Shown in pieces: positions 1 to 8,767 of a DNA stretch of 40,608 nucleotides. A program made the translations under genes and the position numbers. The notes beneath the pieces are model-generated. The model worked only from the letters and a program-made list of their open reading frames with translations. It ran no database searches and had not been told where the DNA came from. Source of the DNA: Elainella saxicola E1 (GTDB taxonomy: Bacteria > Cyanobacteriota > Cyanobacteriia > Elainellales > Elainellaceae); contig LUGL01000021.1 in assembly GCA_002796835.1 (NCBI GenBank), positions 48,023 to 88,630 of the forward strand. The letters run 5' to 3'. Position 1 is the stretch's first letter, and each line of letters begins with the position of its first letter.

Positions 1-75
1 TTTGAGGAAATATGTCACGGTTAGTCTATGTTGCATTCCTATGGCAACTTAGAGACAACTTAGAGGAGAACTGTA

Positions 76-1113
76 ATGGCAATAGCTCTTGATGATGCCA
101 AACGGATGGCGATCGGCTCCAAATTGGCAGATATGAAAGAAGTTCAGCAACTGCTTATTTCCAACGAACAGGCACTGATGTCAGCTTGCAGCGACGAAGA
201 TATTCGTAAGCGGTTGCAAGACATGCTGAATGATGACCAGAAGAACATGGGAATCATTGAAACTGTAATTGTACAGTATGGGGTTCAAGGAGAACCTAAG
301 TCTACAACACGGGAGATGGTTAAGAAGGTCCAGCAATTAATGCAGGGCTCTGAGCTGTCTCTTTACGAAAAGCTGGCTCAGCATGAGCTGTTAAAGCATG
401 GTCAAACCATGAGTGGTTTGCTAGTTCATAAAGCAGCACAAGTTGTTGGCGCGGATATCGAAGCGGCCATCACGCCCTTGAACACCGTCAATTTTGAAAA
501 CCGGGCGCACCAAGAGCAACTGAAGGGCGTTTTGGAAGTCGTTGGTGTTCGCGAGCTGACGGGTAAAGAAGCAGAGCAAGGCATTTGGGCCAGAGTTCAG
601 GATGCTGTTGCTGCGCTTTCCGGTGTGGCAGGTAGTGTCGTGAGCCGCACAGATGATGAAATGAACATTCAAGATGTCATCCGTATGGACCACCAGAAAG
701 TGAATATGCTGTTTGCTCAAATCGAAGGCACGCAGGATCCTCAAAAAATCCAAGAATACTTTGGCCAAATCTACAAGGATTTGACTGTTCACGCGGAAGC
801 GGAAGAGCAGGTCGTCTATCCGACCGTTCGTCCTTTCTATGGAGATAGCGATACCCAGGAACTGTATGATGAACAGGCTGAAATGAAGGTAATGCTGGAT
901 TCCATTAAAGCCATGAGTCCTTCTAGTCCTGAGTTCAAACAGCAAGTCAATCGCTTGAAAGACGCTGTGATGGACCATGTTCGTCAGGAAGAAAGCACGA
1001 TGTTTGCAGCAATTCGCAACAACTGCAGTGACGAACAGAAAGAACAAATGGCAACTCGGTTCAAAGAAGCAAAAGCAAAATTGCAACAGCAGTTGGCTGC
1101 TTCGATGAAGTAG
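76..1113 (+). CDS. Hemerythrin (HHE) domain protein with N-terminal helical bundle
   Basis: Predicted soluble cytoplasmic protein of 345 aa with no signal peptide. Residues about 200-315 look like an HHE hemerythrin domain, a diiron four-helix bundle that binds O2, NO or iron in this family. Candidate ligands are H206, H239 with E243 (VHAEAEEQVVYP), and H301 with E305 (DHVRQEES). Residues about 1-165 form a separate all-helical region rich in E, H and Q (e.g. E99-H109), which may be a second ferritin-like bundle; that is inference. The start is supported by AGAGGAG at 62-68, 7 nt before the ATG. A strong hairpin follows the gene, so it looks monocistronic. Substrate and role are unknown; oxygen or metal stress handling is a family-level guess. 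Confidence 0.85.
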   Translation: MAIALDDAKRMAIGSKLADMKEVQQLLISNEQALMSACSDEDIRKRLQDMLNDDQKNMGIIETVIVQYGVQGEPKSTTREMVKKVQQLMQGSELSLYEKLAQHELLKHGQTMSGLLVHKAAQVVGADIEAAITPLNTVNFENRAHQEQLKGVLEVVGVRELTGKEAEQGIWARVQDAVAALSGVAGSVVSRTDDEMNIQDVIRMDHQKVNMLFAQIEGTQDPQKIQEYFGQIYKDLTVHAEAEEQVVYPTVRPFYGDSDTQELYDEQAEMKVMLDSIKAMSPSSPEFKQQVNRLKDAVMDHVRQEESTMFAAIRNNCSDEQKEQMATRFKEAKAKLQQQLAASMK

Positions 1114-1226
1114 GATTTAGCTGAACCAATAAATTGTTAGATGGAGTGCGAGTGTCTCTCTCTCAGGCAGGATGCCCGCACCACCATCTTCCGCCAATTG
1201 TTGCATTGCTTAGTTTCAGAGCCATG

Positions 1227-1279
1227 GCATTGTTCGATCATGGAAGCCCATTGCATCAATCCATGATCGAATGCTTTTT
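1227..1279 (+). terminator. Rho-independent-type terminator after the hemerythrin gene
   Basis: A perfect 12-bp inverted repeat (TTCGATCATGGA at 1233-1244 against TCCATGATCGAA at 1260-1271) is extended by GCA/TGC with a 3-nt bulge. It is followed by five T on the plus strand. It lies between convergent genes and reaches into the stop codon of the histidine kinase. The opposite strand has no T-run, so it should act mainly on the plus strand. Confidence 0.7.
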
Positions 1280-3161
1280 AAACCGCTTCTGATATTCTTA
1301 AATAAGGTAGGACTACACTGACTCTGGTACCGCCGATCGCTTCAGAGGAAACGATTTCCAGTTCCCCTTGATGAGCTTCTACAATTCGTTTGACGATCGC
1401 CAGTCCTAAACCGTTGCCAGTTGATTTGGTTGTGAAAAAAGGCTGCGTCAACTGCGATAAAGCCTGCGTAGAAATGGGTGAACCACCGTTATGAATTTGG
1501 ATGCAAATAGTTCGTTTAGCAGGGTGGCGATCGATCCGCCAGGACACCATATCTCCCTCTGCAATTGCTTCACAGGCATTGCTGATTAAATTGATAAAAA
1601 CCTGCTTCAACTTATCTCGATCGCCCAAAACATGAACCGTCTGGTTGGGGGTAAATTCGATCTGACGACCTTGAGCCGATGGCATGGCCCGAATTGATTC
1701 CAGCATTTCCCCAATAAACTCATTCAACTCCAACTCGGCTGCATCCAGTTTTTGACAGCGAGTGTATTGCAAAATTTCATTCAAAAGTCGCTGCAGTCGT
1801 TCGGCTTCTTCGATCGCTAAGGTGAGCCGCAGTTGTGCCCGTTCAGATAAGTCAAGGGACCGAAAAGATTGCAATCCCATCAGCACTGTAGTCAACGGAT
1901 TCCGCACTTCATGGACGATCATGGCTGCCAACTCACCAATTTCCGCCAACCGTTCCAGCGCTTTTTCGGCTTCCTTACGATCGGTAATGTCATTGGCCAC
2001 GGACACTAAGCAAGCCTTACCGTTGAGATAAATTAGCTCAGCTGAAAATAGAATCGAGCGAAGCTCACCCTGTTTATTTTGAAACGTATATTCTAAATTA
2101 TGGACTTCTCCCCTTTCACGTACTCGCTGAATCATATCCTGGCGATATGATGGTGAGGCCCACAGCTTAAGTTCCGTCGAACTTTTACCGATCACCTCTT
2201 CCATAGTGCCACCATAGAGTTTCAAAAAACTGTCGTTGACTTCGATCAGCCGTCCATCTTCTAAAGTACTAATCAATACTGCGGAAGGACTGGCTCGAAA
2301 TGCTTTAGAAAACTTCTCTTCCGATTGGCGCAGCGCTGCTTCTGCCTGTTTGCGTTCTGCGATCGCTTCTGAGACTTGTTCATACATTTGATCAAACGCA
2401 ATAATCACTTCTCCCAATTCATCATGCCGTTGAACAGGCAGAGAATCGAATTCTGGCGGCGATTCATCTTGGCGCACGGCCTGCCCGACTTTCAATAGGT
2501 CACTGCGCAGACGTAAAATTGGCGTAATTAAAATGCGCTCCAATCCAATCAACGTAGCAATAGTCACAAACACCGAGATCAGCATAACCAGCAAAGTAAT
2601 GCGCCCAATAAAAGCCAGCAGTTCGCGCTGAACAGAAGTAGCATCCTGACGCACGATCAACACATAGCGATCCTGCAACGGCTGAATAGGTAGCACCACA
2701 TCGTAACGGCCCGTTCCACCATCATAATAGGCGACATTTGGCGTGGCCAAAACTTGCTGAATCGATAGAGCTGGTGATTCACCAAATGTGCCGATGGGTT
2801 TGCCCGAAGCATCATAGAGAGAGCCGCCTTTAAGAGCTGGTGATTCACCAAATGTGCCGATGGGTTTGCCCGAAGCATCATAGAGAGAGCCGCCTTTAAC
2901 CACTGAGTTAGCAATCAGTTTTTGTAAGTGTGGTAACAGTTCAGTCTCGCTAGGAAGCGGCATCGTCGCCAGCAATCCTCCTTCAATTCGGGCAGCCGTC
3001 AAACTGCTCAGGTTGGCCAACAGTTCCTGGCGACGGCGATAGATTGAAGGTAATAAAATGATTGCTTCGATCACCAAAATGCTGAGAAACACCCACAGGA
3101 CAATACGACGAGGCAGTCTAGCCCCCCAAAAAGAGCGCATGGCTTGAATCTTAGAGGGCAT
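1278..3161 (-). CDS. Membrane PAS-domain sensor histidine kinase (orphan)
   Basis: 627-aa two-component sensor kinase. TM1 is at about residues 19-40 and an extracytoplasmic sensor region at about 41-180. TM2 is at about 184-212, HAMP at about 210-263, PAS at about 283-392, and the HisKA dimerisation domain has its phosphoacceptor at H417 (HEVRNP). The HATPase domain has the N box at about 524-533 (NLISNACEAI) and a G box at 582-590 (GNGLGLAIV). All kinase motifs are intact. The ATG is preceded by AGGAGAGGAGG (3167-3177). No response regulator is adjacent, so the partner is unknown. Oddity: residues 89-110 are repeated exactly as 111-132 in the sensor region, from a 66-bp DNA tandem duplication. 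The signal cannot be predicted. Confidence 0.93.
   Translation of the reverse strand: MPSKIQAMRSFWGARLPRRIVLWVFLSILVIEAIILLPSIYRRRQELLANLSSLTAARIEGGLLATMPLPSETELLPHLQKLIANSVVKGGSLYDASGKPIGTFGESPALKGGSLYDASGKPIGTFGESPALSIQQVLATPNVAYYDGGTGRYDVVLPIQPLQDRYVLIVRQDATSVQRELLAFIGRITLLVMLISVFVTIATLIGLERILITPILRLRSDLLKVGQAVRQDESPPEFDSLPVQRHDELGEVIIAFDQMYEQVSEAIAERKQAEAALRQSEEKFSKAFRASPSAVLISTLEDGRLIEVNDSFLKLYGGTMEEVIGKSSTELKLWASPSYRQDMIQRVRERGEVHNLEYTFQNKQGELRSILFSAELIYLNGKACLVSVANDITDRKEAEKALERLAEIGELAAMIVHEVRNPLTTVLMGLQSFRSLDLSERAQLRLTLAIEEAERLQRLLNEILQYTRCQKLDAAELELNEFIGEMLESIRAMPSAQGRQIEFTPNQTVHVLGDRDKLKQVFINLISNACEAIAEGDMVSWRIDRHPAKRTICIQIHNGGSPISTQALSQLTQPFFTTKSTGNGLGLAIVKRIVEAHQGELEIVSSEAIGGTRVSVVLPYLRISEAV
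2767..2898. repeat. Perfect 66-bp tandem duplication inside the sensor kinase gene
   Basis: Bases 2767-2832 are repeated without mismatch at 2833-2898, and the identity runs one base further. The unit is a multiple of three and duplicates 22 residues (KGGSLYDASGKPIG and following) in frame. Perfect identity points to a recent duplication or to an assembly artefact. Confidence 0.97.
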
Positions 3162-3316
3162 TTTGGCCTCCTCTCCTGTAGGAACGGCGGGCAGAAGATG
3201 ATTTTAATGTATTCTCAGGGTAGTTACCAGACACAGTTGGTTTGTCAGATACAGATAGAGAGGGGCTGGAATCGGTATGATCGGTTCATTCTCCTGACCT
3301 CTTTCTCGATGATTCT
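3162..3316. promoter_or_regulatory. Divergent intergenic region, sensor kinase / cytosine deaminase
   Basis: 155 bp between two divergently transcribed genes; it must hold both promoters. The kinase Shine-Dalgarno is clear (3167-3177). The deaminase ATG has no good Shine-Dalgarno. I see no convincing operator. Confidence 0.4.
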
Positions 3317-4576
3317 ATGACTTCTACCTCCTATGAACTGGTGCTGCGTCAAGGGCGTTTACTTCGGGCAGACGGCACGATCGATCAGGTTGATATTGCG
3401 ATCGCAGCAGGTCGAATTGTGGCGATCGGTCCTGAATTAGAGCCAGGTACTTTCGAACTCGATCTGGAAGAAAGTTTGATCAGCCCCCCGTTTGTTGAAT
3501 CCCATATTCACCTCGACTCTGCCCTTACCGCAGGGGAACCTCGCTGGAATCAGAGCGGCACGCTGTTTGAAGGCATTGAAATCTGGCGGGAACGCAAACA
3601 GAATTTATCGTTGGAAGATATCAAAACTCGAGCGATCGAAACGCTAAAGCAACAGGCGATGCAGGGCGTTTTGTATGTGCGCAGCCATGCCGATGTCAGC
3701 GAACAAAATCTGGTGGCGCTGAAAGGATTGTTGGAAGTGCGGGAAGCAGTGAAGGACTGGATCACCTTGCAAGTGGTGGCCTTTCCCCAAGATGGGATTT
3801 ATGGCGGGCCGAAGAACGACGCGTTAATGGAAGAAGCTTTGAAATTGGGAGCCGATGTGGTAGGCGGCATTCCCCACTATGAATTAACGCGCGAGGATGG
3901 AGTCAAGTCGGTCCATCGCATTTTTGAGCTGGCGCAACAATACGATCGGCTGATCGATATTCACTGTGATGAAATTGACGATGATCATGCGCGTTTTTTG
4001 GAAGTGGTAGTAGCTTGTGCGATTCGATCGGGTTTGGGAGAACGAGTCACCGCCAGTCATACCACTGCGTTTGGTTCCTACAACAATGCCTATGCCAACA
4101 AACTGCTAGGATTTATTCGCCGCACGTCGATCAACTTTGTTGTGAATCCGTTGATCAACATCACCCTGCAAGGCCGCACTGACACTTATCCCAAACGCCG
4201 TGGTTTGACCCGCGTGAAAGAACTTTGGCAGCAAGGCACCAATGTCAGCTTAGGACATGACTGTGTGCAAGACCCCTGGTATTCGATGGGAACAGGTAAT
4301 ATGCTAGACGTTGCCTTTATGCTGGTCCATGTGGCTCAAATGACGGGAATCGCAGAAATAAATGCTTGCTATGACATGATTACCTATCAGGGGGCAAAAA
4401 CTCTCAATCTAGCAAGTGACTATGGGATTGAAGTCGGAAAACCGGCGAATTTGATTGTGCTGGATGCGATCGATCGCTATGATGCCATCCGTCGTCGAGC
4501 AACCGTAAAACATGTCATTTCTCAAGGTCAATTGATTGCTTCAACCAACGCACCGCTGATGCAGTGGCAACGATAA
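3317..4576 (+). CDS. codA: Cytosine deaminase (amidohydrolase, CodA family)
   Basis: 419-aa cytoplasmic metal-dependent amidohydrolase predicted to convert cytosine to uracil and ammonia in pyrimidine salvage. It aligns closely with E. coli CodA over most of its length. Shared features include the metal ligands H63/H65 (ESHIHLD), the NQSGTLFEGIE segment, substrate-binding Q158 (AFPQDG), H216 and catalytic E219 (HCDE), H248 (SHTTA) and D315 (GHD). Numbering is E. coli +2. Oddity: the residue after the metal-binding Asp, D314 in E. coli CodA, is Cys here (C316). That site lies near the pyrimidine ring and affects specificity, so activity on another oxo- or aminopyrimidine or purine is possible. 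No permease gene is adjacent. Confidence 0.9.
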   Translation: MTSTSYELVLRQGRLLRADGTIDQVDIAIAAGRIVAIGPELEPGTFELDLEESLISPPFVESHIHLDSALTAGEPRWNQSGTLFEGIEIWRERKQNLSLEDIKTRAIETLKQQAMQGVLYVRSHADVSEQNLVALKGLLEVREAVKDWITLQVVAFPQDGIYGGPKNDALMEEALKLGADVVGGIPHYELTREDGVKSVHRIFELAQQYDRLIDIHCDEIDDDHARFLEVVVACAIRSGLGERVTASHTTAFGSYNNAYANKLLGFIRRTSINFVVNPLINITLQGRTDTYPKRRGLTRVKELWQQGTNVSLGHDCVQDPWYSMGTGNMLDVAFMLVHVAQMTGIAEINACYDMITYQGAKTLNLASDYGIEVGKPANLIVLDAIDRYDAIRRRATVKHVISQGQLIASTNAPLMQWQR

Positions 4577-4607
4577 AGTGACCTACTTCTGAATCAAGAT
4601 GCAGCTT

Positions 4608-4665
4608 TTGTGGGATGAGCATTTTGCCCGTCCGGGTTGGGCAGGCGAGACGCCTACCCCACAAG
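4608..4665. repeat. Imperfect inverted-repeat element (cyanobacterial intergenic hairpin)
   Basis: The left arm starts TTGTGGG and contains GCATTTTGCCCGTCC. The right arm contains GGCGAGACGCCTACCCCACAA. Together they form a long imperfect hairpin of the kind scattered between cyanobacterial genes. It lies between convergent genes and may help termination, but it has no clear T-run. Confidence 0.6.
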
Positions 4666-4726
4666 AAAGTAGACAAACCCTTTAATCCAAACTCCTAAGG
4701 AATGGAAATTAAATAAAACAGAATTT

Positions 4727-4770
4727 CTTGTGGGGTGGACATCTTGTCCGCCCGGACAGCCCAAGCGACC
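4727..4770. repeat. Second, degraded copy of the hairpin element
   Basis: CTTGTGGGGTGGACATCTTG resembles the left arm of the element 120 bp upstream, in the same orientation. Only a poor right arm remains (CGGACAGCCCAAGCG). The inner part can still pair GGACA/TGTCC. Confidence 0.45.
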
Positions 4771-4796
4771 AATGGCACATGATTTAATCCACAATT

Positions 4797-7700
4797 CTAA
4801 GCGAATCGGTAAGTTGCCGTATTGCTCAAGCTCAATGAAGTTGCGATATTGGCTGCTGTGAATCCATTTGTTCCCTGGAGGCGCATCAATAAGTCACCAG
4901 TGCCGAACTGCTGGTTGGCAACACGGAGTTGAGTGTCGGTTCCTACAGTCACCACATCCACTTCAGCAATTCCGGTAATGCCGAACACATCTCCTCCTCG
5001 GCGGAATCCAATGATCGTATCTAAACCATCGCCGACGCTATAGCGAACTTCATCCCGGTTTGCATCCCCTAACAGGTTTATCCGATCGTTCCCCAGTCCG
5101 CCAGTTACAACATCAGATCCGATCCCCGGATTCAAATTATCAGTGCCATCTCCACCGTCGAGCGTATCGTTGCCTAGGTTCCCCTCCAGAATATCGTTTC
5201 CTAATCCGCCGATCAGACTGTCGGTATTATCGCCTCCTTCTAGTAGGTCATCCCCGTCACCACCATCCAATGTATCGTTGCCTGCGCCCCCATCCAGGTA
5301 ATCGATGCCAGCTTGACCAAATAGTTTGTCACTGCCCAGTCCGCCTTTCAAAAAGTCATCTTCTGTGCCGCCTTCCAGCCTGTCATCTCCGACATCGCCA
5401 TCGAGCACATCTTTCCCAGCTCCACCCAGCAGGGAATCATTGTCAGTTCCCCCATTCAGGTAGTCATTGTTCTCATTGCCTTCCAGACGATCGACGCCAG
5501 CATCCCCCCAGAGATAGTCATCGCCTAGGCCACCCCGCAACGTATCATTTTCCGATCGGCCATAAAGGGAATCGTCACCAGCTTCCCCATAGATTGTATC
5601 GTTGCCCAGACCGCCAATGAGTGAATCCTTGCCATCTCCACCCCAGAGCGTATCCAGTCCAGCATCCCCATTCAGGGAATCATTCCCGATGCCCCCATAG
5701 AGCAGATCATCCCCATCTTCTCCCCACAGGACATCGTTGCCCCCTTGCCCAAACAGCGTATCGACATCTAGGCCCCCGGCTATCACATCGCCTCCGGCTG
5801 CCCCCTGCAAGGTGTCACTGCCCGCTAATCCAGTGATGTAGTTTGCAATGCTGGTGCCATTAATCGTGTCAGGCGCTGCCGTGCCCACCATTCGATTGAG
5901 CGTGCTATCTGAAAAAGTGGTGTTGGGTCCGCGCAAAGCATAGGTTCCTCTTGTGCCACCCAGAGCGAGATTATTCGTAACCGCGTTGTTGTCATCCCCG
6001 ATCGACTTTTCCCGCACCCCATAACGGGCCCGATTGGTGAGGGAACTGCGGATCGTGTTGTTTTGAATCTGGTTGAACGTTGAGTAAGTTAAACCTTCAT
6101 CATAGACTTCGATTTCGCTATAGCGATCGTTCTCTAATTGAGAACTGTCCATCACCAAATTGCCGCTAACCTCATTCCCCGAGCTGCGCCGCAAGGCTAC
6201 TCCATACTTACCACTACTCAGAAAGCGGTTGTTCTGAATTGTGTTCATCCCTTCTTCTGGGATATAGATACCGTTGCCCTGATTGGCCACCACTTCATTG
6301 TCGGTGATTTCCAGCTTGCGGCTACCCGTTTGAATCGTGATGCCATTCCCGCCATTTCCTACACTCACGTTATTGATTAAGCGGCTATTCTGCGCTTCCG
6401 TGACAAAGTTAAAGCCATGGCGATCGTTCCCAACCACTAAATTCTTTTCGAGCAGTGAGTCGATTACCTTATCTAGGGCCATTCCATCTAGACCACTCGA
6501 TTCAACAATGTTGTTGCGGATCGTGAGATTGCGCGTTGCAGTACCCGTCCGAGAGTTCTCATGCGGATCCATGCCATAGGAAGGGGTATTCCGAATGTAC
6601 AGATTCTCGAATTTGCTGTTGTTATAGGTGCCGTAGATGCCATATTTATCGTTTTTCAGGGACTGGTTGACTCGATTCCCATCTAATTGCAAATCAGAAA
6701 TCGTCACATTCGAGACATCAATGTCTGAACTCAGGCCAGCGTTGCCTTGACTGCGGATGATACCAGCTAGATTAAGATCCGTTTGGTCAGCCAGCCTCAA
6801 TTTTGTCGTCCACCCTGTTCCCTTCAGTGCAACATTATTTTTCACCAAAATATTGCTCGACAGGTTGTAAATGCCTGGTAGCAATAAAACGGTACCCCCT
6901 CCTGCTGCATTCACTTCTGCGATCGCCCGATTGATCACGCTCTGATCGTTCGTCCCGGTAGCCCGATAGTTGGCTTGCGCGGCTCTGGTCGGATCAGTAT
7001 TGTCTGCTGCAACGACGATCGTAAGGTTATTGGTTTGTGGCGGGAAAGAGATATTGGGGACCTGATGGACATAAGTATTCACCTGGAAAGTGCCGCCGCT
7101 AGGATTATTTGCCCCATCGTAGCGCTGGCCATAGGTGCGGTAATCGGTACCACCCGGACTGAGAGAATGCCAAATGCTGGCAAATCCGCCGTTCGGTAAA
7201 CCCGTTACCGCAGCGGGAGCTTGATCTTGCGTGGTAAAGCTACTGATCTGAAATTCATTGCCAACGGCAGTCCCATTGCTGCTATAGCGACGACCCATGA
7301 CAGTATAGTCACCATTAAATTGACTTTGCGATCGCCAGTTGATCGCAAATCCACCGTCACTCAGTGCGGTCACCACTGGATTCTTCTGATTGGCGATCGT
7401 GCTGTTATTGACTAAAAATTCACCACCGATCGCGTTGCCGTTCGCATCATAGCGACGAGCTACTACACCATAGCCGCTACCATCCTGACCATAGGAATTC
7501 CAGGCAACCACAAAGCTGCCGTCCGTTAAGGTTGCGGTCGTCGGCGTGTTCTGGGAAGTGGCCGTATAGCTGTTGACCTGAAATTCCCCACCAACGCGGA
7601 CTCCATTAGCATCGTAGCGTTGACCAAATACCCCATACTCATCCCCATCGCGATCGAGGGACTGCCAGACTGCTACAAATCCGCCATTATTGAGAGCGGT

Positions 7701-8270
7701 GAGTGCTGGAAAACCATGGTCGGGCGCAGTGGAAGTATTGATCTGGAATTCACTACCGACACGATTACCACTGGTATCGTAGCGCTGACCAAAAATTCCG
7801 TAGGCTTGTAAATTCTCGCCATCCGTTGAGTTTTTTAAGGTGGAGTCCCATGCCACCACAAAACCACCCGTTGCCAAACCAATCACACTTGCATGTTCTT
7901 GCCAGCTCGTGACAAAGGAGTTAATTAAGAACTCAGTCCCAATTCGGTTGCCGCTCACATCATAGCGTTGACCAAAAATGTCATACTCAGTGCCACCAAA
8001 ATCACGGGATTGCCAGGTGACAATAAAGCCACCATCCGCTAATGAAGCAACAGCAGGATGATCCTGAGAGTCATTCGTTGTTGTATTGATCCGAAATTCC
8101 TCGCCAACCCAATTACCGTTCGCATCATAGCGTTGACCGTAAATCCCCCAATCCATACCATCCTGGTATTCCGATTGCCAGACTGTGATAAATCCACCAT
8201 CTCGTAAGGTTGCTGCTGACGGAACAGGTTGCTTATAGCCTGGGCGGGTATTAAATTCAAAGCCAGCCAT
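4797..8270 (-). CDS. AlgE-like mannuronan C5-epimerase: seven-repeat domain + catalytic beta-helix + RTX
   Basis: 1157-aa predicted secreted epimerase, converting beta-D-mannuronate to alpha-L-guluronate in polymeric alginate (inference from family). Residues about 3-400 hold seven units of about 55 aa with the signature [18 protein letters not shown], possibly a seven-bladed propeller. Residues about 415-790 form a right-handed beta-helix containing YGMDPHE (Y565, D568, H570) and [10 protein letters not shown] (R617, H618), which correspond to catalytic Y149, D152, H154 and R195 of AlgE4. Residues about 794-1062 are RTX nonapeptides (GGxGxDxLxG), binding Ca2+. The C-terminal ~95 aa fit an uncleaved type I secretion signal, and there is no N-terminal signal peptide. 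AAGGAAGGAG precedes the ATG by about 10 nt. It is the last gene of the polysaccharide block, 497 bp after the second epimerase gene. Other uronan-acting activities are not excluded. Confidence 0.85.
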   Translation of the reverse strand: MAGFEFNTRPGYKQPVPSAATLRDGGFITVWQSEYQDGMDWGIYGQRYDANGNWVGEEFRINTTTNDSQDHPAVASLADGGFIVTWQSRDFGGTEYDIFGQRYDVSGNRIGTEFLINSFVTSWQEHASVIGLATGGFVVAWDSTLKNSTDGENLQAYGIFGQRYDTSGNRVGSEFQINTSTAPDHGFPALTALNNGGFVAVWQSLDRDGDEYGVFGQRYDANGVRVGGEFQVNSYTATSQNTPTTATLTDGSFVVAWNSYGQDGSGYGVVARRYDANGNAIGGEFLVNNSTIANQKNPVVTALSDGGFAINWRSQSQFNGDYTVMGRRYSSNGTAVGNEFQISSFTTQDQAPAAVTGLPNGGFASIWHSLSPGGTDYRTYGQRYDGANNPSGGTFQVNTYVHQVPNISFPPQTNNLTIVVAADNTDPTRAAQANYRATGTNDQSVINRAIAEVNAAGGGTVLLLPGIYNLSSNILVKNNVALKGTGWTTKLRLADQTDLNLAGIIRSQGNAGLSSDIDVSNVTISDLQLDGNRVNQSLKNDKYGIYGTYNNSKFENLYIRNTPSYGMDPHENSRTGTATRNLTIRNNIVESSGLDGMALDKVIDSLLEKNLVVGNDRHGFNFVTEAQNSRLINNVSVGNGGNGITIQTGSRKLEITDNEVVANQGNGIYIPEEGMNTIQNNRFLSSGKYGVALRRSSGNEVSGNLVMDSSQLENDRYSEIEVYDEGLTYSTFNQIQNNTIRSSLTNRARYGVREKSIGDDNNAVTNNLALGGTRGTYALRGPNTTFSDSTLNRMVGTAAPDTINGTSIANYITGLAGSDTLQGAAGGDVIAGGLDVDTLFGQGGNDVLWGEDGDDLLYGGIGNDSLNGDAGLDTLWGGDGKDSLIGGLGNDTIYGEAGDDSLYGRSENDTLRGGLGDDYLWGDAGVDRLEGNENNDYLNGGTDNDSLLGGAGKDVLDGDVGDDRLEGGTEDDFLKGGLGSDKLFGQAGIDYLDGGAGNDTLDGGDGDDLLEGGDNTDSLIGGLGNDILEGNLGNDTLDGGDGTDNLNPGIGSDVVTGGLGNDRINLLGDANRDEVRYSVGDGLDTIIGFRRGGDVFGITGIAEVDVVTVGTDTQLRVANQQFGTGDLLMRLQGTNGFTAANIATSLSLSNTATYRFA

Positions 8271-8767
8271 GTGAAAGATACTCCTTCCTTAAACTGAGAG
8301 ACTTCAAGATTGATGATTGATCGCATATTGCGCTGAGTGAAATGGAGGTGCACCACTAAAAACGCAAGAAATCTGGAGAAAGAAAATAGGATGAATGGAT
8401 CGTTGCAGATTTGGAAAGATACTTAAAAGCAATTGGGGTGAGACAATCCTAGAGCTGTAAACAACTTGTCAAAAAATCTCAGCGAATCAAGGCTCGATCA
8501 TCATCCATCAAATATCGAATCGAAATTCTGACCCAATTGACGGATCCACTGAGATCCAAGACCGTTTATTCAGGTGGAATTGTTGGACAATGGTTGCCTA
8601 TTAAATCCTAGATTCTGAATGAGTCGTGAATCGGCGGTCGGTTCCCCTAAATCCCCCTTAAAAAAGGGGGACTTTGAACACTCTTGGTTCGGATTCCTCT
8701 TTAAGGAGGAGTAGGGAGGAGCGGTTCGACTTGCATATAAATGCAAGCTCTTAAATCAGAGGCTGAA
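8271..8767. other. 497-bp intergenic region between the two epimerase genes
   Basis: No credible gene. The end near 8270 carries the strong Shine-Dalgarno of the RTX epimerase gene (AAGGAAGGAG). The end near 8767 holds a C-run/G-run hairpin listed separately. Promoter elements for the RTX gene could lie between, but I cannot define them. The size suggests the RTX epimerase may be transcribed separately. Confidence 0.5.
8653..8670. repeat. CCCCCTT/AAGGGGG hairpin, repeat-like
   Basis: A perfect 7-bp stem with an AAAA loop sits within AAATCCCCCTTAAAAAAGGG, a motif I recognise as recurrent in cyanobacterial intergenic DNA. It lies about 100 bp past the stop of the upstream epimerase gene and could serve as its terminator, although the U-tract on the minus strand is weak. 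Confidence 0.5.

Noticed and set aside
5060-5836. Long plus-strand His/Pro/Arg-rich open frames
   Set aside because: They run antisense through the RTX repeat DNA; their composition mirrors the repeated GGxGxD codons and they have no start signals.
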